Source: UBA668 sp963720695 (GTDB lineage: Bacteria > Actinomycetota > Acidimicrobiia > Acidimicrobiales > Ilumatobacteraceae). Taken from it: DNA of 64,000 bases. The notes beneath the pieces are model-generated. The model ran no database searches. It was not told where the DNA came from and worked only from the letters and a program-made list of their open reading frames with translations. The number at the start of each line of letters is the position of its first letter. The stretch's first letter is position 1. Position numbers and translations under genes: made by a program. The stretch spans positions 992,001-1,056,000 of the forward strand of contig CAVRGG010000004.1 in assembly GCA_963720695.1 (NCBI GenBank), in the 5' to 3' direction. This document shows positions 46,031 through 55,502 of the stretch, piece after piece.

Positions 46031-46049
46031 ACTTGTATGGTACTTGTAT
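46031..46049. promoter_or_regulatory. 11-bp-spaced direct repeat ACTTGTAT upstream of the methyltransferase
   Basis: ACTTGTAT occurs at 46031-46038 and 46042-46049, one helical turn apart, directly next to the GTG start. On the minus strand it reads ATACAAGT twice. It could be a regulator site or part of the promoter. Confidence 0.35.
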
Positions 46050-46083
46050 TACGCCTCCCTGTCACACGCGACGCGTCAGCGCA

Positions 46084-46851
46084 TCATGCGGGGCGCAGCA
46101 CGAGGCCGGTGGTTCCGTTGGTCAGCGTCAGCGTCGTGCCCGTGATCGCGTAGGTGACGGAGCCGGTCAGCACTGTCGTGACGGCTGCCTCGAGGGCCGT
46201 GGCCGGGCCAGGGCACGCCATCTTGGTGAGGGCGAGGGGCTCGAACGCGATCGTGTCGCCGGTGATCGTGTAGCCCGCACTGCCCGAGTTGCAGCCGGTG
46301 AAGACCTGGGCGGTGCCGTCGGCGAAGGTGATCGTCGCGGGATCGGTGGTCAGGCCGGTGGCCGCCTCGTTCTCGACGGTGCTCGCGACCGTCCAGGTGG
46401 TGCCCTCGAGCCGGACTGCCGCGACCTGTTCGAAGTCGACGACGACATCGCCGCCGGTGAGCGTCATCTTCTCGCCGGAGATGGCGATGGTCGGGCCGGA
46501 TGTGAGGAAGGACGCGATCGCGGCATCGAAGTCCATCAGCGACTGCTCGCACGCCATCTGCGTCTGCACGAGCGCGCCCACGACGAGCGTGTCGCCGTCG
46601 ACCGAGAAGCCACCGGACATCGTGTTGCAGCCGCCGGACACGCCCAGGGTCGACCCCTGCACGCCGAGCGTGACGACCACGCCGGACGGGAGGTCCATGC
46701 CCTTGGCCGCGGTCGAGCGGTAGACGGTTCCGTCGGCGATGGACGCCGGCGGTGTCGTGGCGGCAGAGGAGTCGTCGTCGCCGCACGAGGTCGCACCGAG
46801 GGCGAGCATTGCGATCAGAGGGGCGATGACGACGAGACGAGAACGGTTCAC
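46084..46851 (-). CDS. META-domain lipoprotein
   Basis: A 255-residue lipoprotein from GTG 46851. The signal peptide ends in the lipobox LGATSC, so it is lipid-anchored outside the membrane. Two META (HslJ-like) domains follow, each with the GGCNTMSGGFSV / TGCNSGSAGYTI pattern and a downstream TQMAC / TKMAC. HslJ-type domains are linked to stress or antibiotic tolerance in E. coli, but the molecular role is unknown. Confidence 0.85.
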   Translation of the reverse strand: MNRSRLVVIAPLIAMLALGATSCGDDDSSAATTPPASIADGTVYRSTAAKGMDLPSGVVVTLGVQGSTLGVSGGCNTMSGGFSVDGDTLVVGALVQTQMACEQSLMDFDAAIASFLTSGPTIAISGEKMTLTGGDVVVDFEQVAAVRLEGTTWTVASTVENEAATGLTTDPATITFADGTAQVFTGCNSGSAGYTITGDTIAFEPLALTKMACPGPATALEAAVTTVLTGSVTYAITGTTLTLTNGTTGLVLRPA

Positions 46852-46886
46852 CCGCTCAGTATTGCCGGACGTCGTGTGCTCGTTGC

Positions 46887-48188
46887 TCACCCAAACGGGG
46901 CGATCGCGCCGACCACAGCCTCGCCGCAGCGGCGACCGGAGAAGAGCGCACCCTGGATCGAGGGGGTGTCGCGGTGGTCGCCGCACACGAACAGGCCCTC
47001 GCCCAGCGCTTGGCGGCGTTTGGGTGCGAACGGCGGGCGGTGATCCGGCTGGCCGTGGGCGATGGTGTCGACTCGCAGCACCTTCCACTGGTCCACCATC
47101 GGACCCCACCATCGGCGCAACTGGGAGCGGACGGCCGCCTTCAGGTCGGCGCCGGAGGCGGGTGACCACTCGCCGGGCGCCGGGCACGCCGCCGCCACGA
47201 GCGCGTGACCTGCGGGTGCGTCCGGCGTGACGTACTCGGGTGCGACGTTGCTCATGACCGCCACGTTCAGGGCCGGGCCGGACCTGACGCCGTCGAGCAC
47301 GATCAGGCGCTGGGTGATCGGCGGCGCCGGAGCATCGAACCAGACGCAGGACACCTCGCGGGACCCTGGGTCGCCGACCCGCTCGCCGAGCAGTGCGGAT
47401 GCGCCGGGGCCTTCGGTGGCAACGACGATCTGCGCGGCGTGAACCGTCCGCCCGTCGACGGTTCGCACTTCGCCGGGGGCGACGGTGGCGACCGGAACAC
47501 CGAGATGCACGGTGCCCGGCGACAGCCGCGCCGCGAGCTGATCGGGAATGGCCTGCATGCCGGCTGCCGGGACGGCGGAGTCACCCGTGGCGAGACTGTG
47601 GAGCACGACCTCGAACATCCGCGCGCTCCCCGACAGCGCCGGGTCGAGTTGGATGCCTCCGATCAACGGACGGAAGAAGCGCTCGATGATCCGCGGACCG
47701 AAGCCCTGCGCCTGCAGGGACTCCAACGTGCTGACGTCGGGACCGCGCAGCAGTGCTCGAGGGTCTGCGGACTTGACCCGACGCAGCAGCGACGCCAACC
47801 GGATCTTGTCGCGCATCGAACCGATGGGCGCCACCGCACTCGGAAGGAGCAGCGACGGCCGGCGGAGTGGATCGCCGACGGCGTAGGGCCGCTCCCCCGT
47901 CCACACCAGCGAGCCGGGCAGGAACGACCGCAACTCGAGGGCGTCGACGTCGAGTTGGCGCTGCACCTCCGGGTACGCGGTGAGCAACACCTGGAACCCG
48001 CGATCGAGGCGGAACCCCCCGACGAGGTCCGTCCGAACTCGACCGCCGACACCATCGGTCGCCTCGAGGACCGCGACCGACCTGCCCGCCTGTTGGATCA
48101 CCCGTGCCGCGGCCAGCCCGGCGAGCCCGGCACCGACGATGACGACGTCGACTGCCTCGGGCAGCGGGCGTGTGTCGGAGGCGGTCAT
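46887..48188 (-). CDS. FAD-dependent amine oxidase/phytoene desaturase-like oxidoreductase
   Basis: A 433-residue flavoprotein. The dinucleotide motif is VVIVGAGLAGLAAARVI, followed by VLEATDGVGGRVRT, and the C-terminal FAD signature is FVCGDHRDTPSIQGALFSG. This layout is shared by protoporphyrinogen oxidases, phytoene desaturases and amine oxidases; the DRGFQVLLTAYPE segment points to the NAD(P)/FAD desaturase-like subgroup found in actinobacteria. Substrate is unknown. It lies 35 bp before the META lipoprotein gene. Confidence 0.85.
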   Translation of the reverse strand: MTASDTRPLPEAVDVVIVGAGLAGLAAARVIQQAGRSVAVLEATDGVGGRVRTDLVGGFRLDRGFQVLLTAYPEVQRQLDVDALELRSFLPGSLVWTGERPYAVGDPLRRPSLLLPSAVAPIGSMRDKIRLASLLRRVKSADPRALLRGPDVSTLESLQAQGFGPRIIERFFRPLIGGIQLDPALSGSARMFEVVLHSLATGDSAVPAAGMQAIPDQLAARLSPGTVHLGVPVATVAPGEVRTVDGRTVHAAQIVVATEGPGASALLGERVGDPGSREVSCVWFDAPAPPITQRLIVLDGVRSGPALNVAVMSNVAPEYVTPDAPAGHALVAAACPAPGEWSPASGADLKAAVRSQLRRWWGPMVDQWKVLRVDTIAHGQPDHRPPFAPKRRQALGEGLFVCGDHRDTPSIQGALFSGRRCGEAVVGAIAPFG

Positions 48189-48277
48189 GGCTGCGTGACG
48201 TTAGCCAAGCCGACGACAGTCCGCCTTTTGTGCTCATGTCGTGGAAAGTGCCGGATCAACGGCAAGATGGGCGACGA

Positions 48278-50023
48278 ATGTTGATCCGGCTCCTGCGCAC
48301 CTACCTGCGCCGCTATCGCGGCTTGCTGGTCGTCGTCGTGTTGTTCCAGGCGTTGCAGACCACCGCCTCGCTGTACCTGCCCCGACTGAACGCCGACATC
48401 ATCGACAACGGCGTGCTCCACGGCGACACGGGGTACATCTGGTCGCGCGGCGGGCTGATGCTCCTCATCAGCGGCTTCCAGATCGTGTTCTCGATCATCG
48501 CCATCTACTACGGATCACGGGTCGCCGCGGGCTTCGGCCGCGACGTGCGCGGCGGGTTGTTCCATCAGGTCACCGACTTCTCGGCGAGAGAGGTCGCCCA
48601 CTTCGGTGCGCCCAGCCTGATCACCCGCGTCAGCAACGACGTCACCCAGGTGCAGACGATGGTGCAGATGACCTGCACCATGCTCATCGCCGCGCCGATC
48701 ACCGCCGTCGGCGGCACGATCATGGCCCTTCGCGAAGACGTCGCACTCACCTGGATCCTCGCGGTCGCCATCCCGGTGCTGATCATCTCGATCGGCAACG
48801 TGATCGGGCGGATGGTGCCGACGTTCCGCGTGATGCAGGAGCGCATCGACGACATCAACCGCGTCCTGCGCGAGCAGATCACGGGCATCCGGGTGGTGCG
48901 AGCGTTCGTGCGCGAACCGTACGAGACGAAGCGCTTCGCCGACAGCAACGAGCGCCTCACCCGGACCGCGCTGCGCGGCGGGCGCCTGATGGGGCTGATG
49001 TTCCCGACCGTCACCGTGATCGTGAACCTGTCGAGCGTGGCGGTGATCTGGTTCGGGGCAAACCGCATCGCCTCGGGCGAGATGCAGGTGGGCGCGCTCC
49101 TGGCCTTTCTCCAGTACCTGTTGCAGATCTTGATGGCCGTGATGATGGCCACCTACATGGCGGCGCTCGTCCCTCGAGCCACCGTCAGCGCTGAGCGGAT
49201 CATCGAGGTCCTCGACACCCCGTCGAGCATCGTCTCCACGGACCACGCCGTGCACGAGTTCACGGAGCGGGCCTCGGTGGAGCTCCGAGGCGCGGGCTTC
49301 CGGTACCCGGGGGCCGAGCACTCGGTGCTGACGAACCTGTCGTTCCGGTGTCGCGCCGGGACCACCACGGCGATCGTGGGCAGCACCGGAGCGGGCAAGA
49401 CCACGCTCGTCAACCTGGTCGCGCGGCTCATCGACGTCACCGAGGGCGCGGTGTTGATGAACGGCGTCGACGTGCGAGAGCTCGCGCCAGAGCTGCTGTG
49501 GGACCGCATCGGGCTCGTCCCCCAGCGCCCCTACCTCTTCAGCGGCACGGTGGCGAGCAACCTGCGGTACGGCAAGCCCGACGCGACCGAGGCCGAGATG
49601 TGGGAAGCACTCACCGTCGCCCAGGCGGCCGGCTTCGTGCAATCGATGCCCGGCGGCCTCGACACGCCGATCACTCAGGGCGGCACCAACGTGTCGGGCG
49701 GCCAACGACAGCGTCTGGCCATTGCCCGCGCGCTCGTGCGACGGCCCGACGTCTACATCTTCGACGACTCCTTCTCTGCGCTCGACATGGCCACCGACGC
49801 GCGGCTGCGGGCTGCGCTGCAACCACACACCCGGGACGCTGCCGTGCTGCTGGTCGCGCAGCGCGTGTCGTCGATCCAACACGCCGACCAGATCCTGGTG
49901 CTCGAGGACGGCGAGCAGGTGGGGCTCGGCACGCACGAGGAGCTGCTCGTCACCTGCCAGACCTATCTCGAGATCGTCAACTCCCAGCTGACTGCGGAAG
50001 AGGCAGCGGGGAGGGCCTCGTGA
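48278..50023 (+). CDS. ABC exporter half-transporter 1
   Basis: A 581-residue half-transporter: six-helix membrane domain (~10-310) then ATPase. Walker A GSTGAGKTT, Q-loop VPQRPYLFSG, signature VSGGQRQRL, and Walker B FDDSFSALD; the DDSFSALD form is typical of this heterodimer class, where the catalytic Glu after Walker B is replaced by Ser/Asp context. ATG 48278 is used. It overlaps the next gene by GTGA. Likely exports drugs, lipids or peptides together with its partner. Confidence 0.92.
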   Translation: MLIRLLRTYLRRYRGLLVVVVLFQALQTTASLYLPRLNADIIDNGVLHGDTGYIWSRGGLMLLISGFQIVFSIIAIYYGSRVAAGFGRDVRGGLFHQVTDFSAREVAHFGAPSLITRVSNDVTQVQTMVQMTCTMLIAAPITAVGGTIMALREDVALTWILAVAIPVLIISIGNVIGRMVPTFRVMQERIDDINRVLREQITGIRVVRAFVREPYETKRFADSNERLTRTALRGGRLMGLMFPTVTVIVNLSSVAVIWFGANRIASGEMQVGALLAFLQYLLQILMAVMMATYMAALVPRATVSAERIIEVLDTPSSIVSTDHAVHEFTERASVELRGAGFRYPGAEHSVLTNLSFRCRAGTTTAIVGSTGAGKTTLVNLVARLIDVTEGAVLMNGVDVRELAPELLWDRIGLVPQRPYLFSGTVASNLRYGKPDATEAEMWEALTVAQAAGFVQSMPGGLDTPITQGGTNVSGGQRQRLAIARALVRRPDVYIFDDSFSALDMATDARLRAALQPHTRDAAVLLVAQRVSSIQHADQILVLEDGEQVGLGTHEELLVTCQTYLEIVNSQLTAEEAAGRAS

Positions 50024-51903
50024 GCGAGGACACCGAGGAGCTGAAGCAGCCGGCGCCGCCCCCGTCGAGCACGGCCGAGGCACGTGGTGGACGCTGGAAC
50101 ACGATCGGCGTGCCGATGGAGAAGTCGAAGGACTTCCGCGGCTCGGTGCGCCGGCTCATCGACCGTCTGGGACCGGAGCGAACCAAGCTGTGGCTGGTGC
50201 TGATGCTCGCGGTCGTCAGTGTCTCGCTCGTCGTCAGCGGCCCGAAGGTGCTCGGTCACGCGACCAACATCGTGTTCGACGGTGTCTTCCACCTCAACGG
50301 CACACCCAGCATCGACTTCGCCGCGTTGCACCGCACGCTGTGGCTCGCCGTCGGGCTCTACGCGGCCGGCTACGTCCTGTCGTACCTCCAGGCCTGGACG
50401 CTCGCAGGGGTGGTCCAACGTTCGATGCAGCGCCTGCGCGCCGAGGTCGAGGCGAAGCTCCACGAGATGCCGCTGTCGTACCTCGACGGGCAGTCGCTCG
50501 GCGACGTGCTCAGCCGCGTCACCAACGACATCGACAACGTGGCCCAGAGCCTGCAGCAGTCGATCAGCCAGTTGCTCACCGGCATCCTCACCATCATCGG
50601 CACGATCGCGATGATGCTCTGGATCTCGTGGCAGCTCGCGCTGGTGGCGGTGATCAGCGTGCCGATCTCGATCATGGTGATGAAGCAGGTCGCCAAGCAC
50701 TCCAAGGGTCGCTTCGTCGCCCAGTGGCGCCACACCGGCGCGCTCAACGCACAGGTCGAGGAGACCTTCACCGGCCACACCGTCGTCAAGGCCTTCGGCC
50801 GCCAGCACGAGGCCCAGCAACGCTTCGACGACACCAACGAGGAGCTGTACGAAGCCGGGTTCGCCGCCCAGTTCATCAGCGGCTGCATCCAGCCCGCCAC
50901 GGTGCTGATCGGCAACCTCAACTACGTCGCCATCGCCGTCCTCGGTGGCATCAAGGTCGCCAACCGGGCGCTCGGTCTCGGCGACGTGCAGGCGTTCATC
51001 CAGTACTCGCGCCAGTTCTCCCAACCGTTGACGCAGACCGCGTCGATGGTCAACGTGCTGCAGTCCGGCATCGCGTCGGCGGAGCGGGTCTTCGAGCTGC
51101 TCGACGCCCCCGAGCAGTCGCCGGATCCGGTGCAGGACGGCGAGCCCCACGTCGTGCGGGGCCGAGTCGAGTTCCAGGATGTGTCGTTCCGCTACGTGCC
51201 GGACCGGCCGCTCATCGATCACCTCTCGCTGGTCGCCGAGCCGGGCCAGACCGTGGCCATCGTCGGACCGACCGGGGCCGGCAAGACCACGCTGGTGAAC
51301 CTCATCATGCGGTTCTACGAGTTGAACTCCGGGCGCATCCTGCTCGACGGTCGAGACATCTCGGAGATGCGGCGCAGCGATCTGCGCGACGAGCTCGGCA
51401 TGGTGCTCCAGGACACGTGGCTGTTCGGCGGCACCATCCGCGAGAACATCAAGTACGGCAACGTGGACGCCACCGACGACGAGATCCTCGCCGCCGCCAA
51501 AGCGTGCTACGTCGATCGATTCGTGCACTCGCTGCCGCTCGGCTACGACACCGTCCTCGACGACGAGGGCACCTCGATCAGCGCCGGCGAGAAGCAGCTG
51601 CTCACCATCGCCCGCGCCTTCCTCTCACAGCCGACGATCCTGATCCTCGACGAGGCCACGAGCTCGGTCGACACTCGGACCGAAGTGTTGATCCAACGCG
51701 CGATGAACAAGCTCCGCGGTGGACGCACGAGCTTCGTCATCGCCCACCGGTTGTCGACGATCCGCGATGCCGACATCATTCTCGTCATGGATGCCGGACG
51801 GATCGTCGAGCAGGGCTCTCATCACGACCTGCTCGTCCAGCGCGGTGCGTACTACGAGCTCTACAACGCCCAGTTCGCGGGAGCGGCGACCGATGTCGTC
51901 TGA
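50020..51903 (+). CDS. ABC exporter half-transporter 2
   Basis: A 627-residue half-transporter from GTG 50020. A Pro-rich N-terminal extension of about 40 residues precedes the six-helix domain (including YLDGQSLGDVLSRVTNDIDN) and the ATPase. Walker A is GPTGAGKTT, Q-loop VLQDTWLFGG, signature ISAGEKQLL, and Walker B LILDEATSSVD with an intact catalytic Glu. With the partner upstream it forms a heterodimer of the BmrC/BmrD or TM287/288 kind. Confidence 0.92.
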   Translation: MSEDTEELKQPAPPPSSTAEARGGRWNTIGVPMEKSKDFRGSVRRLIDRLGPERTKLWLVLMLAVVSVSLVVSGPKVLGHATNIVFDGVFHLNGTPSIDFAALHRTLWLAVGLYAAGYVLSYLQAWTLAGVVQRSMQRLRAEVEAKLHEMPLSYLDGQSLGDVLSRVTNDIDNVAQSLQQSISQLLTGILTIIGTIAMMLWISWQLALVAVISVPISIMVMKQVAKHSKGRFVAQWRHTGALNAQVEETFTGHTVVKAFGRQHEAQQRFDDTNEELYEAGFAAQFISGCIQPATVLIGNLNYVAIAVLGGIKVANRALGLGDVQAFIQYSRQFSQPLTQTASMVNVLQSGIASAERVFELLDAPEQSPDPVQDGEPHVVRGRVEFQDVSFRYVPDRPLIDHLSLVAEPGQTVAIVGPTGAGKTTLVNLIMRFYELNSGRILLDGRDISEMRRSDLRDELGMVLQDTWLFGGTIRENIKYGNVDATDDEILAAAKACYVDRFVHSLPLGYDTVLDDEGTSISAGEKQLLTIARAFLSQPTILILDEATSSVDTRTEVLIQRAMNKLRGGRTSFVIAHRLSTIRDADIILVMDAGRIVEQGSHHDLLVQRGAYYELYNAQFAGAATDVV

Positions 51904-52606
51904 CGGGGGTGCCCCGATGGCCGATGCGTTGCGCAACACCACGTGGACGCTCGTCGGATCCCCCATGGCGGGCGAGGGCGTCGAGGTCGTGATGGCGTTC
52001 GGAGACGGCACCGTCAGCGGCTTCTCGGGGTGCAATCGTTTCAGCGGCTCCTACCGCCTCACGGTCGACGCGCTCGAGTTCGGACCGCTCGCCTCCACCC
52101 GGATGGCCTGCCCGCCCGACGCGATGCGCCTCGAGGACGACGTGCTGGGTCGGCTCGCCCAGGTCGTCACCGCTGTGGTGGAACCCGCCGAATTGCACCT
52201 GTTCGACGCAGAGGGAGAACTGCTGCTCCGCTTCGAGACACAGCTGTCCGACGGGCTCGGCGGCGACTGGCTCGTCACGTCGATCCACTATCCCGAGCGG
52301 CAGGCGATCATCTCGACCAGAGGCATGGTCAACGTCACGTTCGGCGCCAACCAGGTCAGTGGTCACAGTGGCTGCAACCGATTCCAGGGCCCCCTCACGG
52401 TGGTCGACACGGCGATGTCGATCGGACCGCTCGTGACCACCCGGCAGATCTGCGAGAGCGACCCCGACGGAGGTCCCACGATCATGGAGCAGGAACAGGC
52501 GTTGATCCGTGCGCTGGAGGCGGCCGTCGGCTACCGGATCGAGGGACGCAAGCTCACCCTCTGGCGTGGCGACGGCGGCATCTCACTGACGCTCACTCGC
52601 GACTGA
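51893..52606 (+). CDS. Cytoplasmic META-domain protein
   Basis: A 237-residue protein from ATG 51893, overlapping the ABC stop; ATG 51917 is an alternative. It has two META domains (GFSGCNRFSGSYRL with STRMACPPD; GHSGCNRFQGPLTV with TTRQICESD) and no signal peptide, unlike the lipoprotein at 46084-46851. It may be co-translated with the exporter. Function is unknown. Confidence 0.8.
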   Translation: MSSDGGAPMADALRNTTWTLVGSPMAGEGVEVVMAFGDGTVSGFSGCNRFSGSYRLTVDALEFGPLASTRMACPPDAMRLEDDVLGRLAQVVTAVVEPAELHLFDAEGELLLRFETQLSDGLGGDWLVTSIHYPERQAIISTRGMVNVTFGANQVSGHSGCNRFQGPLTVVDTAMSIGPLVTTRQICESDPDGGPTIMEQEQALIRALEAAVGYRIEGRKLTLWRGDGGISLTLTRD

Positions 52607-52616
52607 GCGGAGCATC

Positions 52617-53501
52617 GTGTTCGACCGGATCGTGATGGTCGACTGGAGTGCGCAGGCCACCCCCAAGCACGGACCGGACTCGATCTGGGCATGCACCCTC
52701 CACGCCCGCACGGGCCACTGCGACGAGCCGGTCAACCATCGCACCCGCCGCGCGGCGAGCGACGCGCTCCTCGAGTTGGCCAGAGCGCCCGGGCGGACAC
52801 TGATCGGTTTCGACTTCCCACTGGGGCACCCGAGTGGGTTCGCCACCGCCGCCGGACTGACGAGACAGTACGCCGACGACGCGCCGTGGTCGTGCGTGTG
52901 GCGACACCTCGCCACGCACATCCGAGACGACGATCGCAACCGGAACAACCGGTGGGAGGTCGCGGCGGCGTTGAACGAGCGACTCGGGACCCTCCACTTC
53001 TGGGGCGCTCCGCCATCGAGGGCGAGCGAGTTCCTCACCAGTCGCCGGCCACCGGCGACGCCGGACCAGCTCTCGACGTACCGGTCGTCGGAGCGGCGCC
53101 TTCGCGAGCAACAGCGTCACCCGTTCTCGGTGTGGCAGCTGCTGGGTGCCGGGAGCGTGGGCAGCCAGGCATTGACGGGGATCCCCGTGGCGCACCGGAT
53201 CCGCACCCACCCCGACCTCGCCGAGCGGACGCTGGTCTGGCCGTTCGAGACCGGGCTCACGCCGGACCCGGTCGGCGACCGTGCCGATCTGATCGTCCTC
53301 GCCGAGGTCTGGCCGAGTTCGATCGCCTTCGACCACGTGCCGCATCCGATCAAGGACGCGCGACAGGTCGTCGCTCTGGCCGAACACCTCGCGGCCATCG
53401 ATCGGCGAGCCGGTCTCGGCGAGTACTTCGCTCCGGCGGTCAACCCAGTCGATCGGGTCGCGGTGTGCCGCGAAGAAGGGTGGGTGCTCGGCGTCCTGTG
53501 A
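52617..53501 (+). CDS. Conserved protein with RNase H-like fold (DUF429-like)
   Basis: A 294-residue protein from GTG 52617, with GGAG upstream. The start VMVDWSAQATPKHG and the segment LIGFDFPLGHPSGF resemble the paired acidic strands of RNase H-like folds; later segments (FWGAPPSRASEFL, VWQLLGAGSVGSQALTGIP, DARQVVALAEHLA) are conserved in actinobacterial relatives sometimes labelled cobalamin-biosynthesis proteins, a label not supported by anything here. It is the last gene of the exporter operon. Confidence 0.65.
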   Translation: MFDRIVMVDWSAQATPKHGPDSIWACTLHARTGHCDEPVNHRTRRAASDALLELARAPGRTLIGFDFPLGHPSGFATAAGLTRQYADDAPWSCVWRHLATHIRDDDRNRNNRWEVAAALNERLGTLHFWGAPPSRASEFLTSRRPPATPDQLSTYRSSERRLREQQRHPFSVWQLLGAGSVGSQALTGIPVAHRIRTHPDLAERTLVWPFETGLTPDPVGDRADLIVLAEVWPSSIAFDHVPHPIKDARQVVALAEHLAAIDRRAGLGEYFAPAVNPVDRVAVCREEGWVLGVL

Positions 53502-53508
53502 CGTGCGC

Positions 53509-55446
53509 TCAGGGCCGGGCGACCTCGACGAAGGTGTCGTTGAAGCAGGCGCCGTTGACCAGCGCGTCGCCCGTCGCCGGCGTGAGGGTGTTGACACCCC
53601 GACGGTCGGGGTGGTGCCGCAACCAGACACCCTTGCTCATCACCGCAACGCCGGGCCGAGTGTCGTCGCGGACGTCGAGCGGCACCTCGATGCTGCCCGT
53701 CGGGCTCGTGACCCGTACGACATCGCCCGACACGAGACCCCGCGCGCTCGCGTCGTGCGGATGCAGGGCGATCGAGGGGGCGGGGCTCTGGAACTCACCG
53801 AACATCGAGTTGACGAGCTTCGACGTCGCCGGGGAGATCAGCGTGAGCGGAAAGCGGTCGGCGTCGTGGTCGACAGGTCGGTGACGCGGAACGCCCTGAT
53901 CGGGGTCGACGAGGACGGCCCTGCCATCCTCGGGGAACGTGTCGACGAACTGTCGGCTCGGCACCGGCGCCGCCCGCGGGCCGGGATCCTCCACGGCGGT
54001 CGCCAGCGGCAGCGCGTCCCACTGATAGCCCATCGCCCTTGCGAGCGCGAGCCCCACCTGGTCGTTGGATCGTGACTCTCCCACCGGCGGGATCACCTGT
54101 CGGACCGGCATCACCATCAGCGAGCCGTAGCTGGAACCGACATCGTCGATCTCGAAGCTGGTCGTCGCAGGAAGGATCACGTCCGCGTATCGCGTGGTGT
54201 CGGTGAGGACCTGCTCGTGGACGACGGTGAACACGTCGTCACGCGCGAGCGCGGCCACGACGCTCGCCGAGTCGGGACACATCACGACAGGGTTCGCGCC
54301 CTGCACGAACAGCACCTCGCACGGATCGTCGGTGCCGGGGGCCATCCACTGGCCCACCTGATGCAGCGGCAGGGACCGTCGCCGGGGCGCATCGAGCGCC
54401 GCCTGAGGCCAGCGGCGGCGCGGTGAGGCTGCGCGGGCGGAAGTGCTGCCGATCACACCACTTCCCGGGACGCCGAAGTGACCGACCAACACCGGAAGTG
54501 AGAGCACGGCGCGGCAACTGGCGCCTCCGTTCGCATTGCGTTCCTGACCCCAACCGATGCGCAACATCGACGGGCGGGTGGTGCCCCACCACTCGGCGAA
54601 CGTACGAATGTCGTCGGCATCGAGACCGGTGACGTCCGCGGCGCGAGCCAGCGACCACTCGCGGGCGGTGACGAGGAACTCGGACGCGCCATCCGCGTGT
54701 TTGTCCATGAAGGGACGGTCCAGTCGCCCGTCCGCGGCCCACAGGTTGGCGACCGCGTACGCCAGTGCGGTGTCGGTCCCCGGGCGGATCGCGAGGTGGA
54801 GGTCGGCCCGTGATGCCATCGCCGTGCGACGCGGGTCGATCACGACGACACGGGCGCCCTGATCGACCGCCTGTTGGACGAGCGGCGGGAAGTGGGTGTT
54901 GCTGACCGTCGGGTTCGCCCCCCAGATGACCACGAGTTTGCTGTGCACGACGTCGGCCGGGTCCGCCGAGGCCATGTCGCCGTAGACGCTCTCCCACGAG
55001 GCGCCCATCGTGTGTGCGCAGATCGTGTGCTCGACGTGGGTGGCACCGAGTGCGGCGAAGAAGGCTTCGGTGAGGCTGGCACGTTCGAGGACCGCGGCCG
55101 ACGAGTTGTACGTGAACGCGACGATCGCGTCGGGGCCGCGATGTTCGATTGCAGTACGCATGCGACCGGCGACGAGTCCGACCGCTTCCTCCCAGGACGT
55201 CGAGCGGAACTCACCCGATCCCTTCGGACCCGTCCTCACCATCGGCGTCTGCACTCGCTCGGGCGCGTAGACGCGCTGGGCGTGGCGCCGCACCTTCGCG
55301 CAGATCCATCCGTCGGTGAGCGGGTTCTCCGGTGCCGCATCGATGTGGGTGATGCGTCCGTCGGAGACCGTGACTGCGAGCGAGCACGCGTCGGGGCAGT
55401 CGAGTGTGCACGCCGTGTGGACGACGTGCGTGTTCGAGACCGTCAT
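53509..55446 (-). CDS. Molybdopterin-dependent oxidoreductase with N-terminal [4Fe-4S] site
   Basis: A 645-residue member of the DMSO-reductase/formate-dehydrogenase superfamily. The N-terminus CTLDCPDAC with a later Cys in DGWICAKV forms a [4Fe-4S] site. Molybdopterin-binding segments are VIWGANPTVSNTHF, VVVIDPRRTAMASRAD and FVQGANPVVMCPDS; the C-terminal domain has NSMFGEF and VRVTSPTGSIEVPLDV. No Tat signal is seen, so it is probably cytoplasmic. The electron partner and substrate cannot be identified; no companion subunits lie nearby. Confidence 0.88.
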   Translation of the reverse strand: MTVSNTHVVHTACTLDCPDACSLAVTVSDGRITHIDAAPENPLTDGWICAKVRRHAQRVYAPERVQTPMVRTGPKGSGEFRSTSWEEAVGLVAGRMRTAIEHRGPDAIVAFTYNSSAAVLERASLTEAFFAALGATHVEHTICAHTMGASWESVYGDMASADPADVVHSKLVVIWGANPTVSNTHFPPLVQQAVDQGARVVVIDPRRTAMASRADLHLAIRPGTDTALAYAVANLWAADGRLDRPFMDKHADGASEFLVTAREWSLARAADVTGLDADDIRTFAEWWGTTRPSMLRIGWGQERNANGGASCRAVLSLPVLVGHFGVPGSGVIGSTSARAASPRRRWPQAALDAPRRRSLPLHQVGQWMAPGTDDPCEVLFVQGANPVVMCPDSASVVAALARDDVFTVVHEQVLTDTTRYADVILPATTSFEIDDVGSSYGSLMVMPVRQVIPPVGESRSNDQVGLALARAMGYQWDALPLATAVEDPGPRAAPVPSRQFVDTFPEDGRAVLVDPDQGVPRHRPVDHDADRFPLTLISPATSKLVNSMFGEFQSPAPSIALHPHDASARGLVSGDVVRVTSPTGSIEVPLDVRDDTRPGVAVMSKGVWLRHHPDRRGVNTLTPATGDALVNGACFNDTFVEVARP

Positions 55447-55502
55447 GCCGCGGGTCTAGTCGCTGTCGGCGTGGTCGGCAAGGGGTCCCGGGGGAGACGG
55501 CG

